Positions 55,884 through 64,000 of a stretch of 64,000 nt of DNA are shown in pieces (within the stretch, counting starts at the first letter, position 1; every line of letters begins with the position of its first letter). Source of the DNA: Chryseobacterium formosense (GTDB taxonomy: Bacteria > Bacteroidota > Bacteroidia > Flavobacteriales > Weeksellaceae); assembly GCF_900116415.1 (NCBI RefSeq), contig NZ_FPAP01000001.1:1116001-1180000 (forward strand), given 5' to 3'. The translations under genes were made by a program, and so were the position numbers. Below the pieces are notes generated by a model. That model was not told the origin of the DNA, did no database searches, and saw only the letters and a program-made list of their open reading frames with translations.

Positions 55884-58800
55884 TTACAGGGACAATGTTG
55901 CCCCAAATGAATATGTTCTTAAAGGCGGCAGAAAACCCACCGAACTAAACTCAGGATCCACCCCGAAATATTTCGTCCACGTGTAGAGGTTTTGTCCCTG
56001 AAAATAAAGTTTCACCTCCCTGAACAGTTTTCCCTCCAAAGGCATACGGTATGCCAGCTGAACATTTTTCAGGCGGATAAAAGAAGCATCAGACACCGTT
56101 GCATCACTTACCTGAAACAACTGATGAGAAGCAGTCGGTGCCACATGATACGGCATATAAAAACCATTGGGGTTCTGAGGCGACCAGACATCCAGCGCTT
56201 CTACAGGAAGATTATTCATCAGTCCGGGCGAAGCCATTAAACTATTGTAATTCCTGCTCTCCTGCTTCACAAACTGCAACAGCACAGACAGATTCCAGTT
56301 CCGATACTGAAAGTCATTCGTCATACCCCCATAAAACTTCTGTCCCAAATTCCTGATCACCTGACGGTCATCAGGTGAAGCAATCTTACCGTCACCATTA
56401 AAATCCGTAAACGCATACTGCCCGGTAGAAGGATTAATGCCATTCAGCTGATACAGCTTTATGATATTCACAGGCTGTCCAACAACATAGGTATTGGCAT
56501 AAGAAGAACCTTCAAGCCCCGGAAAAGACAGAAGTTTGTTTCTCGGAAAACTTATATTGAATCCTGCATCCCACGAAAAAGAATCATCAGAACCCCTCAC
56601 CAAATCACCCTTCACTTCAAATTCCCAACCCTTATTCTGAACCGTTGCCCCAAGGTTCGCCAATACCGAAGTAAAACCTGTTACTGCCGAAAGCTGATAA
56701 CCCAACAATTGGCTTGAAGACCTGTTATCATAGTACGCAGCCGTCACATTCAACCTATTCCTGAACAACCCCAATTCCAGTGCAGTTTCAAACTTCAAGG
56801 TCTTCTCCCAGCTGAAATCAGGATTATAAAGCCTGGACGGAATCAATCCCACTACTCCATTATAAATTAGCGTTGAGGTCACATACGTGTTGAGGTATTG
56901 GTTCTCACCAATATTATCACTTCCCGACGAACCATAACTCCCCCGAAGCTTTCCGAAACTCAACCATAAACTCTCCTTCAAAAATTCCTCTTTCGAAAAA
57001 AGCCAGGCAGCACCCACAGCACCAAATGTTGCAAACTTATTGTTCGGTCCAAACCTGCTGCTTCCATCCCTTCGTCCTGTAAAGTTCACAATATACTTTC
57101 CGTCATACTGATAATTAACCCTTCCGAATAAAGCAGCATAGCGGTATTCAGTCTTCACATCATCGGAAACAACCTTGGTCTGCGCAGCACCAATATTATT
57201 GATAAATACATTGCTCTCAAAACCAAATCCCTGAATCGCCGAATTCGTATTCGTATCCCGCTGATACGTTCCACCAACCAGCAAATCCAAGGCATGATTC
57301 CCCATCTTAAACGAATAATTAACCTGTGGTTCAACCACCAATGAAAAACGGTTCTGATTACTCTTGGAAGCCGCAGACTGAGCCGACGTCATCCCCGATG
57401 ACGGATTGTTAGCCGTATGAGGACGCAGCGACCACTCCTCAAACGTCTGATAGGTCAATCCTCCATTCAGCCTCAGCTTCAGATTCTTGACCACCTCATA
57501 TTCCGTCGTAATATTATTCAGGAACTGAAGCTGGTTATTGGTATAAGTATTCCGGTAAGTAGCCAGAGGATTATTGAACGTATTATTCTCCCAATTCAGA
57601 TTCCCAGAAGAATCAAACAATGACGGTGCATTCGGAGGAAGCAAATACGAAGTATTGGTAATATCCGAAGTCAGCACATTATTGTCCAATGCAGAAAAAA
57701 GGTTCGACATATTCAGGCTAAACTTCCTGTCCTGGGAACGGTGCGCTATATTAGTAGACACCGTATTCGTCCTATATTTAAAATCCTCACCAAATACTGT
57801 AGTCTGCTCATTATGCCCCAGGCTCAATAAAAACGAAGTCGTATCACTCCCACCGCTTAATGAAAGCTGTGAATTTGAAAGCGTGGCATAACTGCCAATC
57901 AATTCCTTTCTCCAATCCGTAAAACGATTCTGATCCCAAGTCCCATTCACATCATACGCATTGGCAGGATAAACAGAGATATTATCATTGGCAAAAGCCT
58001 GTTTACGCATCGCAATATACTGCTCCGTATTCATCATCTCCAATCCCGATACAGCATGACTCAAACCATATGAGGAATTCAATGTCAGCCTGAGATTCCC
58101 CTTCTTCGCTTTCTTTGTCGTAATAAGAACCACTCCATTCGCACCACGTGAACCATAAATAGCCGTAGCATCCGCATCTTTCAGAATCTCAAAACTCTCA
58201 ATATCATTCGGATTAATACTGTTCAGAGGATTCACATTCGCCATAGCCAGTACCGTTCCGCCATACCTTGAATTCACGCCACCCCCTACAGGCACACCAT
58301 CCACAATATACAACGGCTGATTACCATCAATCTCCGAATTAGACCGTGTTCGCAATGAATTCCTGCCCCTGATCTGAATATCAAATCCACCTCCCAGTGT
58401 ACCCGAGTTCTGAGTGATCGAAACCCCACTCATTCTCCCCTGTGCTGAAGCAAGAACGTTGGTGACAGGCTGGTTCTCAATATCCTTTGCTGACACACGA
58501 GAAATACTCCCCGTCCTCTCCTTATCCCTTACCTTGTAATACCCTGCATTAAGAACGACCTCCTCTATTGCTTTCTCATTTTCATTCTTTCTCCCATTCC
58601 CATTCTCACTCCCAATTCCTTTATCATTCTCACTTTCATTCTCTTTACCTAATGAGACATCAACAACTACTCTATCTCCTAAAGAAACTGTTTGTTCAGG
58701 ATAATCAGGATGCTTAAAGACAAGCACAGGATTCTCTCCTGATACCTGAACCCTATAAATACCAGAACTATTAGTAGTAGCAACCGTATCACTACCCTCC

Positions 58801-58955
58801 TGAAATATACTTACCCCTGAAATCGGTTTATTATTAGTATTATCTGTAACAGTGCCTGTGATCACACGCATCTGCCCTATTGCTACGCCGGAGGCTAGCA
58901 AGGTGAAGCCAAAAGCCAACTGGATATGACTCAGGCTGCAAAAGTTTTTTTTCAT
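55884..58955 (-). CDS. SusC/RagA-family TonB-dependent outer-membrane transporter
   Basis: A 1,023-residue transporter from ATG 58955; 21 extra codons upstream to 59018 lack a signal. Signal peptide at about 1-29, a CarboxypepD-regulatory-like domain (GTVTDNTNNKPISGVSIF, about 33-105), an unusual low-complexity Glu/Asn/Lys linker (about 110-135), TonB box/plug (EEVVLNAGYY, then the GRMSGVSI, IRGRNSL, YGSRGANGVVLITT landmarks) and a 22-stranded barrel ending in a C-terminal aromatic-type strand (RTYSFGATLSL). With SusD and the S9 peptidase it forms a peptide or oligopeptide uptake unit; the exact ligand is unknown. Confidence 0.9.
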   Translation of the reverse strand: MKKNFCSLSHIQLAFGFTLLASGVAIGQMRVITGTVTDNTNNKPISGVSIFQEGSDTVATTNSSGIYRVQVSGENPVLVFKHPDYPEQTVSLGDRVVVDVSLGKENESENDKGIGSENGNGRKNENEKAIEEVVLNAGYYKVRDKERTGSISRVSAKDIENQPVTNVLASAQGRMSGVSITQNSGTLGGGFDIQIRGRNSLRTRSNSEIDGNQPLYIVDGVPVGGGVNSRYGGTVLAMANVNPLNSINPNDIESFEILKDADATAIYGSRGANGVVLITTKKAKKGNLRLTLNSSYGLSHAVSGLEMMNTEQYIAMRKQAFANDNISVYPANAYDVNGTWDQNRFTDWRKELIGSYATLSNSQLSLSGGSDTTSFLLSLGHNEQTTVFGEDFKYRTNTVSTNIAHRSQDRKFSLNMSNLFSALDNNVLTSDITNTSYLLPPNAPSLFDSSGNLNWENNTFNNPLATYRNTYTNNQLQFLNNITTEYEVVKNLKLRLNGGLTYQTFEEWSLRPHTANNPSSGMTSAQSAASKSNQNRFSLVVEPQVNYSFKMGNHALDLLVGGTYQRDTNTNSAIQGFGFESNVFINNIGAAQTKVVSDDVKTEYRYAALFGRVNYQYDGKYIVNFTGRRDGSSRFGPNNKFATFGAVGAAWLFSKEEFLKESLWLSFGKLRGSYGSSGSDNIGENQYLNTYVTSTLIYNGVVGLIPSRLYNPDFSWEKTLKFETALELGLFRNRLNVTAAYYDNRSSSQLLGYQLSAVTGFTSVLANLGATVQNKGWEFEVKGDLVRGSDDSFSWDAGFNISFPRNKLLSFPGLEGSSYANTYVVGQPVNIIKLYQLNGINPSTGQYAFTDFNGDGKIASPDDRQVIRNLGQKFYGGMTNDFQYRNWNLSVLLQFVKQESRNYNSLMASPGLMNNLPVEALDVWSPQNPNGFYMPYHVAPTASHQLFQVSDATVSDASFIRLKNVQLAYRMPLEGKLFREVKLYFQGQNLYTWTKYFGVDPEFSSVGFLPPLRTYSFGATLSL

Positions 58956-59561
58956 ACTTTTGAAAAGATTTAATTCGTTAAATTTTAGGCTCTCTTCTGC
59001 ACTGCGTAAATTCCACAATACTTATAGTGCTAAGAGGGCTTTCTTTTTTCTATGGCTAGTTATTCTTTATGCTCTACTTTCTGTTTCTTAAAAATTCAGT
59101 TTTATTTTTAGCATAGACATAGTTTACTGCGATGATGCTTGGGAGGAAGTCTCATTAAAGACATAGCAAAACCTCCTGCCCCAGCACATCTTAAAAAAAT
59201 TAATATGAATGAAATTTGTGTCCCGTGTAAGCTTAAAAGCCGCAATGAGTTGTACACCCCATTGTATCATACAGTCTGTTATTATTTTTTTAGAAAGCAG
59301 CTTAGGGTGTAGAGATGATATCGGACAACATTGGAAAAAAACAGCGTGGAACTCTACTTACTGTATCAGGGGTACTGGTATACCTTGCTCACAGATAAGA
59401 GAGCCCACGCCTAAGACGTGAGCTTTCTACTTATCCCCTCGTGAGCATTAAATTACCAGTTTTCTGATACGAGATTCTAAGCGAATAGCTTCTATAATTC
59501 TTTGAAGTATCGCAAAATTACATTTCTATAACTTATTTTACAAATATAATAAAAATTTTGA
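58956..59561. other. Intergenic region between susC and the small-gene cluster
   Basis: This 600-bp stretch has no recognisable gene; a 70-codon plus-strand frame at 59209-59421 runs through the palindrome and is not protein-like. It holds the susC promoter, not identified with confidence, and the nested palindrome at 59363-59470. Confidence 0.5.
59363..59470. repeat. 108-nt nested palindrome (possible mobile-element end or structured RNA)
   Basis: Arms in order from the outside: GTATCAG (59363-59369) / CTGATAC (59464-59470); ACTGGTA (59374-59380) / TACCAGT (59454-59460); GCTCAC (59387-59392) / GTGAGC (59441-59446); GATAAG (59394-59399) / CTTATC (59430-59435); CACG (59406-59409) / CGTG (59417-59420), with apical loop CCTAAGA. 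Each arm is exact, separated by short internal bulges, giving one long hairpin. Subterminal or palindromic structures of this type occur at ends of IS200/IS605 elements and palindrome-associated elements, but no transposase is here. Confidence 0.75.
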
Positions 59562-59591
59562 TTTGTGACATATTTGTCAATGATAATTTTG
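59562..59591 (+). promoter_or_regulatory. Bacteroidota-type promoter of the XRE regulator gene
   Basis: TTTG (59562-59565) lies 18 bp before TAATTTTG (59584-59591), a good match to the -33 TTTG / -7 TAnnTTTG consensus. Transcription would start about 15-20 bp before the ATG at 59614, so the leader is very short. The promoter is embedded in the twin operator dyads. Confidence 0.6.
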
Positions 59592-59604
59592 ACAAATATG
59601 TCAC
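59565..59604. promoter_or_regulatory. Twin operator dyads (perfect 16-bp inverted repeats) at the XRE promoter
   Basis: GTGACATATTTGTCAA (59565-59580) is repeated exactly, inverted, as TTGACAAATATGTCAC (59589-59604), with an 8-bp spacer. Each half is itself a TGACA-N4-TGTCA dyad. One copy covers the spacer between the promoter boxes, the other overlaps the -7 end and start site, so binding would block transcription. Autoregulation by the 59614 product is the simplest reading. Confidence 0.75.
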
Positions 59605-59613
59605 TTTTATTCA

Positions 59614-59907
59614 ATGAAATATATTGATGATAAATATTTTATTGCAATCGCTGATTACATAAAACTAGTAATTGAGGAGAAAGATATTGATATCGCTGAT
59701 TTAGCCGCCGCCGCAAATGTTGATCGCAAACAAATCTATAGACTAATAAACAAGGAAAATATTCCTAAACTCTCAACATTGGTAAGAATATCTTTAGCTG
59801 CCGGCATTGAACCACAAATTCTTTTCGCTCTAAAATTTGATTTTGCCATTTATATGAAGGAAAATAATATTCTTAAAGCAGAGCCTAGAAAGACAAAAAA
59901 ATCCTGA
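59614..59907 (+). CDS. XRE-family transcriptional regulator
   Basis: A 97-residue protein with a classic helix-turn-helix (IDIADLAAAANVDRKQIYRLINKEN, the recognition part being VDRKQIYRLINKE at about residues 35-47) followed by a short C-terminal extension ending in a basic tail. It begins 10 bp after a pair of inverted operator repeats, which suggests that it represses its own promoter and perhaps the cluster downstream. The stop codon lies within the following terminator stem. Confidence 0.85.
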   Translation: MKYIDDKYFIAIADYIKLVIEEKDIDIADLAAAANVDRKQIYRLINKENIPKLSTLVRISLAAGIEPQILFALKFDFAIYMKENNILKAEPRKTKKS

Positions 59908-59928
59908 CGAGAGTTGGGATTTTTTTTG
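59895..59928 (+). terminator. Terminator after the XRE gene (AATCCtgac...gttGGGATT type)
   Basis: A stem of AAAAATCC with GGATTTTT closes a loop containing TGACGAGAGTTG and is followed by a T-run. Two near-identical hairpins occur at 60214-60243 and 60933-60958. Confidence 0.75.
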
Positions 59929-60002
59929 TTTTACGGAAAACAGTAATTATTTTATTTACAAACTTTTTACCTTTACTTTTATTAACCATCAAATTATTTA
60001 TT

Positions 60003-60179
60003 ATGAGCGATGATTTAAGTAAAAGAAGACCCCAAGACGCAAATAAGGTCAATGTGAACGAAAGCTGGGAACTAGACTATTGGTCTAAAGAACTTGGCGT
60101 TACGAAAGAACGTTTGAAAGAAGCTGTAAAGGCTGTCGGAACTTCTGCTGCTGCAGTCCAGAAGTATCTTGGAAAATAA
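60003..60179 (+). CDS. DUF3606-family small protein
   Basis: A 58-residue protein with the DUF3606 layout: a basic N-terminus, VNVNESWELDYWSKELGVT and an alternating KERLKEAVKAVGTSAAAVQKYLG helix (read in parts: YWSKELGVTKERLKEAVKAV). Members are small, widespread and of unknown function. It is too short for many gene-finders. ATG at 60003, stop TAA at 60177-60179. It is flanked by two similar terminators, so it is its own transcription unit. Confidence 0.85.
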   Translation: MSDDLSKRRPQDANKVNVNESWELDYWSKELGVTKERLKEAVKAVGTSAAAVQKYLGK

Positions 60180-60213
60180 TGTCGGTTTTCACTATGAAAA
60201 CTTTTATTTCAGT

Positions 60214-60243
60214 AACAAATCCTGACAATAGTTGGGATTTGTT
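60214..60243 (+). terminator. Terminator after the DUF3606 gene
   Basis: AACAAATCC pairs with GGGATTTGTT around a loop with TGACAATAGTT, followed by ATTTATT. It is nearly identical in its stem to the hairpins at 59895 and 60933. Confidence 0.7.
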
Positions 60244-60283
60244 ATTTATTAGTGTCATTCTTTTAAGTAAAAGTTAATTTATG

Positions 60284-60291
60284 TATATTTG
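60284..60291 (+). promoter_or_regulatory. Candidate -7 box (TATATTTG) before the 60392 gene
   Basis: TATATTTG fits the TAnnTTTG consensus and lies about 100 nt upstream of the gene. No good -33 TTTG is found at the expected distance, so confidence is low. Confidence 0.3.
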
Positions 60292-60391
60292 ATATGATAG
60301 CCTAAAACGACATCCTGTTCAGGTTCAGTTTCTTTTCAAAATTGTCATTTTTTCCAAGAAAATAACAAAAGTTAAATTTTAAATTATCATT

Positions 60392-60802
60392 ATGATAAAA
60401 ACCATATTTATTCCTGCCTATTTCAAACCAATTATACAAGATATTTTTGAAAATATTCCGACCGGAGAAATAAAAAAGAATTGGTTGGGTAGTGAAAAAC
60501 CAGTTACTAAAAGAGTAGCATCTCAAAAGATTACAGGATGGTCTGATTCAGAAATTGATGGTGAAAGATTGTCTAATGATATTAACAACGAAATCGAGAA
60601 GTGGTCTTCTCAAAATGTAAGAGTAATTTCTATTTCCCCTATTACTTCAGGACGTTATAATTATCAGTTTAGTTCTCAAGGTATATCAAGTTCACCAAGA
60701 TTATTATCAGACACAGAAAAAGTAAGTGGTGGTGGAAGCTATGGGTTTGGATACGGGTATAGTTATACAGAAGGTGTTTTAATTTGTATTGAAATTTTAT
60801 AA
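60392..60802 (+). CDS. Unknown small protein with glycine/serine-rich C-terminus
   Basis: A 136-residue protein with no signal peptide. The N-terminal half is mixed (FENIPTGEIKKNWLG, SEIDGERLSNDINNEIEKW), and the C-terminal half is beta-rich with a GGGSYGFGYGYSYTEG segment and ends in a hydrophobic strand. No family is recognised. It lies alone between two terminators. Confidence 0.55.
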   Translation: MIKTIFIPAYFKPIIQDIFENIPTGEIKKNWLGSEKPVTKRVASQKITGWSDSEIDGERLSNDINNEIEKWSSQNVRVISISPITSGRYNYQFSSQGISSSPRLLSDTEKVSGGGSYGFGYGYSYTEGVLICIEIL

Positions 60803-60932
60803 AGATTCTCTAAAAACTGCTTGGAAATTATCGAGGGATTTATTAATGAATTTTTTCAATAAGCTGGTCTACCATTTATAAGTTTATAGAAAATTCAAAG
60901 CAAACCTAATAGCACTACACATTACAAACTTG

Positions 60933-60958
60933 AAAATCCTGACATTGTTGGGATTTTT
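60933..60958 (+). terminator. Terminator after the 60392 gene
   Basis: AAAATCC pairs with GGATTTTT around a loop containing TGACATTGTTG; T-run follows. It is the third copy of the same terminator type in 1.1 kb. Confidence 0.75.
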
Positions 60959-61074
60959 ACTTTTGTAAAATTTGTTTATCAATATTCTTCAGGGAAATTC
61001 AGTAAAAATACTGAATACTCATCTAGATTTCTTTTTTATTTTTATTGATTAAAAACTAACAGCCTCAAAATTTT

Positions 61075-61617
61075 ATGCAAAATTTAACACGAGAAAACTA
61101 CAGCGAAATGCTGTACGACTTTGTCAATAAATACAACTTGAACAAGAAAAAAGTTTCCAAAGTTATTGGTTGCTCTTTGGCTACAATGGAACGTCTTTTA
61201 AACGGTAACAGTCTTCCAAGTGATGAAATGTTAAAACAGACTGGAATACTTATGACTGTAGGCATTGAAAAATATAGTAAGATGACTAAAACGGAAAGGG
61301 AAAAAATTTCAGAAGTTTTAGGAACTCTTTCCGGTGGAGGTCTAGGATTTGCAACTTTAACCGCCATTGTTGGCGAGTTAGGGTTTGTGGGACTTTCAGG
61401 AGCTGGAATTATGTCTGGTTTAGCTGTTTTAGGCAGTGCAGTAGGTGCAGGTGCAGCAGCTGGAATTGTTGTTGCGGCGGCTGTTCCCATAGCGGCAGGT
61501 GCAGCTGGCTATGGGATTGTAAAAGCCGTAAAAGCAATAACGAAGAACTATAAAAACAAAAGTACTTTCATTGACAATAAATGGGAAATTGTACAAGCCG
61601 TTTGTATCTCACAGTAA
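61075..61617 (+). CDS. HTH protein with glycine-zipper-like membrane segments
   Basis: A 180-residue protein. Residues about 15-50 form a helix-turn-helix (LNKKKVSKVIGCSLATMERLLNG). Residues about 85-150 are two or three Gly/Ala-rich hydrophobic helices (GLGFATLTAIVGELGFVGLS and AAAGIVVAAAVPIAAG read in pieces), a glycine-zipper layout typical of membrane-inserting or pore-type proteins. The C-terminus is basic. This combination of a DNA-binding domain and pore-like segments may be a sensor-effector or a structural protein. It precedes the GHKL ATPase in the same direction, with 158 bp between them. Confidence 0.7.
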   Translation: MQNLTRENYSEMLYDFVNKYNLNKKKVSKVIGCSLATMERLLNGNSLPSDEMLKQTGILMTVGIEKYSKMTKTEREKISEVLGTLSGGGLGFATLTAIVGELGFVGLSGAGIMSGLAVLGSAVGAGAAAGIVVAAAVPIAAGAAGYGIVKAVKAITKNYKNKSTFIDNKWEIVQAVCISQ

Positions 61618-61775
61618 ACACAAAGAGAATTACTTTATAAATTAATTTACCGAATTACAAAAACTTACCTTTAGAATTAAAGGAGAAAAACAACAAAAAA
61701 ACAATTTTTACGGATTTCAGTAAAAACGATCTTCCAATTCTTTTTAAATTGCTTATTTAAACCAGTTAACTAATA

Positions 61776-64000
61776 ATGATAAACACAGAAACAACAAATA
61801 GAGAGGAAATAATTCAACAAACAATAAGAGATGATGAGCGTTCGGATCTAAAACAACATGCAGATAAAATGTTACGGGATTTTGAAAAATTTAATGACTT
61901 TTCATCTAATCGTGCGATTTGGGAACTAATTCAAAATGCTTGTGATCTTAGCTCAAAATGCGAAATTATTATAGACTACAGTAATAATCAAATATCATTT
62001 TCTCACAACGGAAAGCCATTTAACACAAAATCACTTATTTCTTTAATTAAACAAGTTAGCGGAAAATATGGTGAGCAACAAGATATTAAAGAGGTAGGGA
62101 AATATGGAACCGGATTTTTGACAACCCATACTTTTGGTAGAAAATTTTTTGTTGATTCAGTGTTAGATACAGGCGAATTCTACTTACCAATTAATAAATT
62201 TGAAATAGATCGAACTCCCAAAACATGGGAACTATTGAGTGATAATATATCCGAGCAAAAGAAAAAAGTATATGACATATTAAAAAATGAGAGTGCAATA
62301 AATATTGACAGATTTTTAACATCTTTTACATACCTACCCCAAACTGCTAAAGAACTTGATTATATAAAAAAATCAAAAACAGATTTGGATGAATACATTC
62401 CATTTGTATTTACTATTAATGATAGGCTCGATAAAATAACGGTAATCAGCCAAGATCAGAATGTGTGTACCTACTCTTTCGAAAAAAAGAATAAAGTAGA
62501 AACTAGTGAAGATATTTGCTTATACAAAACAGTTGTTCTTAAAAATAATGAGGAAATTTTTATTTATAGTATCATTGACGAACAAGAAGAAATAGAAATC
62601 ATTCTACCCATTAACAAGAATCACAAGGTTTTTGAATTTAATGAGCGTATAGCAAGGTTGTTTTTATATTACCCATTAATTGGCTCTGAAGATTTTGGAA
62701 TAAATTTTATTATAAATTGTAAAAATTTTCTACCTACTGAACCTAGGGATGGAATACATTTAAATAGCGATAAGGATCAAGTTAAAGACCAAGAGGAAAA
62801 AAATAAAGACATTATTGAAAAATGTACTACGTTAATATTTGATTTTTTAAATAGCAATGTAATAGAGGTAGACAATCCTCTTTTATATTCTGCAATTAAC
62901 TTTAAAACAAATTCGGACGATTTTCTTTTAAACGAATATTTTCAAAAACTGCAAACAACATGGAATGGCAAGTTCAAATCTCTTCCTTTTGTAAATACCT
63001 TATCTGGTTACAAAACAGTACAAGAGACTGTCTTTTTATCACAAGACTTTTTGGATACTAATTCTGAAATCTTTGATTGCTGCTTTGAATTGCTTTCAAA
63101 ATTTTACAATTTAATTCCACAAAAAGAAAGTATTATCAAATGGAGTAAAAATGTCATCAATTGGAATGATGATCAGATTAAACTTATAACGCACCAAGAT
63201 TTATTGGAAAAAATAAGAGTCTGCAAACTTGATGATTTTAATGCAAAAACTTTAAATCAATATTACTCTTTTTTAATAGATAAAGGATTTTCAGCTTACT
63301 TTAGCTCATTAGAATTAATACCAAATATTGATGGTAAATTTCATAAACTAGGTATTTTACTATTAGCTAAAGATTTAGATAGCAATTTAATTACATTGGG
63401 TAAAACATTAATACCTGATTCTATAAACAAACTTATTCATAAGGAATTTTTGTTCAATTTCAATTTGGAAGAATTCAATCGCAGAAATTTTTCAAATGAT
63501 ATAAAAATTTCATTGGATCAAAAAGATTTATCCAATTTTATTTATTTCTCTAATAATCTCAGTTTGGAACATTATCATTCAGATTTAGTTGAATCAGCCA
63601 ATAAAATTGACAACGATTATTTTATTTCTTTACTAAGATATTGTATGATAGTAAATAATAAAGAATCTTTAAGTAAGCCTAATCAATTAATCAAAAAAAT
63701 ATGTCAGTATTATGGCTTAGAAGATGAATTATCTGAACTTAAACTCTTAAGTGAGGAAAGTGAAAATATTGAATATAGGTCAACTCGTAAAAATCTAATA
63801 AAAATATTCTTTAATCTCGTAGCATTACATAATAATGAATGGGTTCAAAAAAATCAAAAATTATTATTTGACTTTTGCTCGTTAAATGATGATAGTTATA
63901 AAGAAATATATAAGGAAAGCAAAATTTATCCTAATCAATTGTTTGAACTCCATTTGTTAGAAAATTTAAAAAGAGATTTGGGTGTCAAAGAAATCATCAA
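61776..64000 (+). CDS. Sacsin/HSP90-like GHKL ATPase, 3' end outside window
   Basis: The first 741 codons of a large protein. The N-terminus is a GHKL ATPase of the sacsin type: the N-box WELIQNACD with Glu50, Asn54 and Asp57, the G1-like FSHNGKPF (about 75-82, His-Asn-Gly in place of Asp-x-Gly as in sacsins) and the G2 motif VGKYGTGFLTTH (about 107-118). The rest is helical and charged with no named domain so far. Proteins of this class bind ATP and act as chaperone-like or nucleic-acid remodelling factors; several are found in antiviral gene clusters. The C-terminal part that would decide is missing. Confidence 0.75.
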   Translation, partial: MINTETTNREEIIQQTIRDDERSDLKQHADKMLRDFEKFNDFSSNRAIWELIQNACDLSSKCEIIIDYSNNQISFSHNGKPFNTKSLISLIKQVSGKYGEQQDIKEVGKYGTGFLTTHTFGRKFFVDSVLDTGEFYLPINKFEIDRTPKTWELLSDNISEQKKKVYDILKNESAINIDRFLTSFTYLPQTAKELDYIKKSKTDLDEYIPFVFTINDRLDKITVISQDQNVCTYSFEKKNKVETSEDICLYKTVVLKNNEEIFIYSIIDEQEEIEIILPINKNHKVFEFNERIARLFLYYPLIGSEDFGINFIINCKNFLPTEPRDGIHLNSDKDQVKDQEEKNKDIIEKCTTLIFDFLNSNVIEVDNPLLYSAINFKTNSDDFLLNEYFQKLQTTWNGKFKSLPFVNTLSGYKTVQETVFLSQDFLDTNSEIFDCCFELLSKFYNLIPQKESIIKWSKNVINWNDDQIKLITHQDLLEKIRVCKLDDFNAKTLNQYYSFLIDKGFSAYFSSLELIPNIDGKFHKLGILLLAKDLDSNLITLGKTLIPDSINKLIHKEFLFNFNLEEFNRRNFSNDIKISLDQKDLSNFIYFSNNLSLEHYHSDLVESANKIDNDYFISLLRYCMIVNNKESLSKPNQLIKKICQYYGLEDELSELKLLSEESENIEYRSTRKNLIKIFFNLVALHNNEWVQKNQKLLFDFCSLNDDSYKEIYKESKIYPNQLFELHLLENLKRDLGVKEII

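Noticed and set aside
59209..59421. 70-codon plus-strand frame
   Set aside because: It runs into the nested palindrome and its composition is not protein-like.

Overview
The window is AT-rich DNA from a Bacteroidota bacterium, most likely of the Flavobacteriia (a Chryseobacterium-like genome). The indicators are a CTnDOT-type tra/mob module, RteC, DUF3853 and DUF6520 proteins, SusC/SusD, a type IX secretion (T9SS) sorting domain, a DUF6443/YD-repeat toxin, a TAnnTTTG promoter, and the near absence of Shine-Dalgarno sequences. No rRNA, tRNA or CRISPR array was seen.

Layout. (1) 1-24,070 is most of an integrative and conjugative element, all on the minus strand. Reading in the direction of transcription: rteC; a short regulatory/replication block (DUF3853 protein, winged-helix protein, Rep with an iteron field, Toprim primase); two cargo blocks of secreted proteins; mobA-mobB; a ParA protein; and the transfer genes traD-like, E, F, G, four related secreted proteins, J, K, L, M, N and the start of the coupling protein. 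No integrase is present, so at least one end lies outside the window. (2) 24.3-28.6 kb holds a TPR/AraC regulator facing a lipoprotein gene (frameshifted), a MauE/DoxX membrane protein with a large C-terminal domain, and a DUF6520 peptide. (3) 28.6-42 kb is chromosomal-looking: a frameshifted Gfo/Idh/MocA oxidoreductase, a response regulator facing a PAS/GAF histidine kinase, a gene-poor stretch with stacked terminators, a serine hydrolase, an S41 protease and an AsmA-like protein. (4) 42.7-51.8 kb is one minus-strand operon: T9SS cargo protein, large YD-associated partner, RHS/YD polymorphic toxin and overlapping putative immunity gene, ending in a strong terminator. (5) 51.9-59 kb is a SusC-SusD-S9 peptidase operon for import and hydrolysis of peptides or a similar ligand. 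(6) 59.3-64 kb is a plus-strand group of small genes (XRE regulator with twin operators, DUF3606, unknown, HTH-glycine zipper) separated by near-identical terminators and followed by a large sacsin/HSP90-like ATPase cut by the window edge. This last group has the look of a defence or accessory island.

The most unusual observations are: a DnaJ J-domain with an intact HPD motif inserted in the VirB4-type TraG ATPase; a shared C-terminal tail on four consecutive secreted transfer proteins; a three-gene cassette encoding a ferredoxin-JAMM metalloprotease fusion; an iteron field at the element's rep gene; homologous hairpins on either side of the rteC/downstream intergenic region; and a 108-nt nested palindrome upstream of susC. 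Four reading frames were re-started at ATG codons because the longest frame used a TTG or an implausible N-terminal extension.
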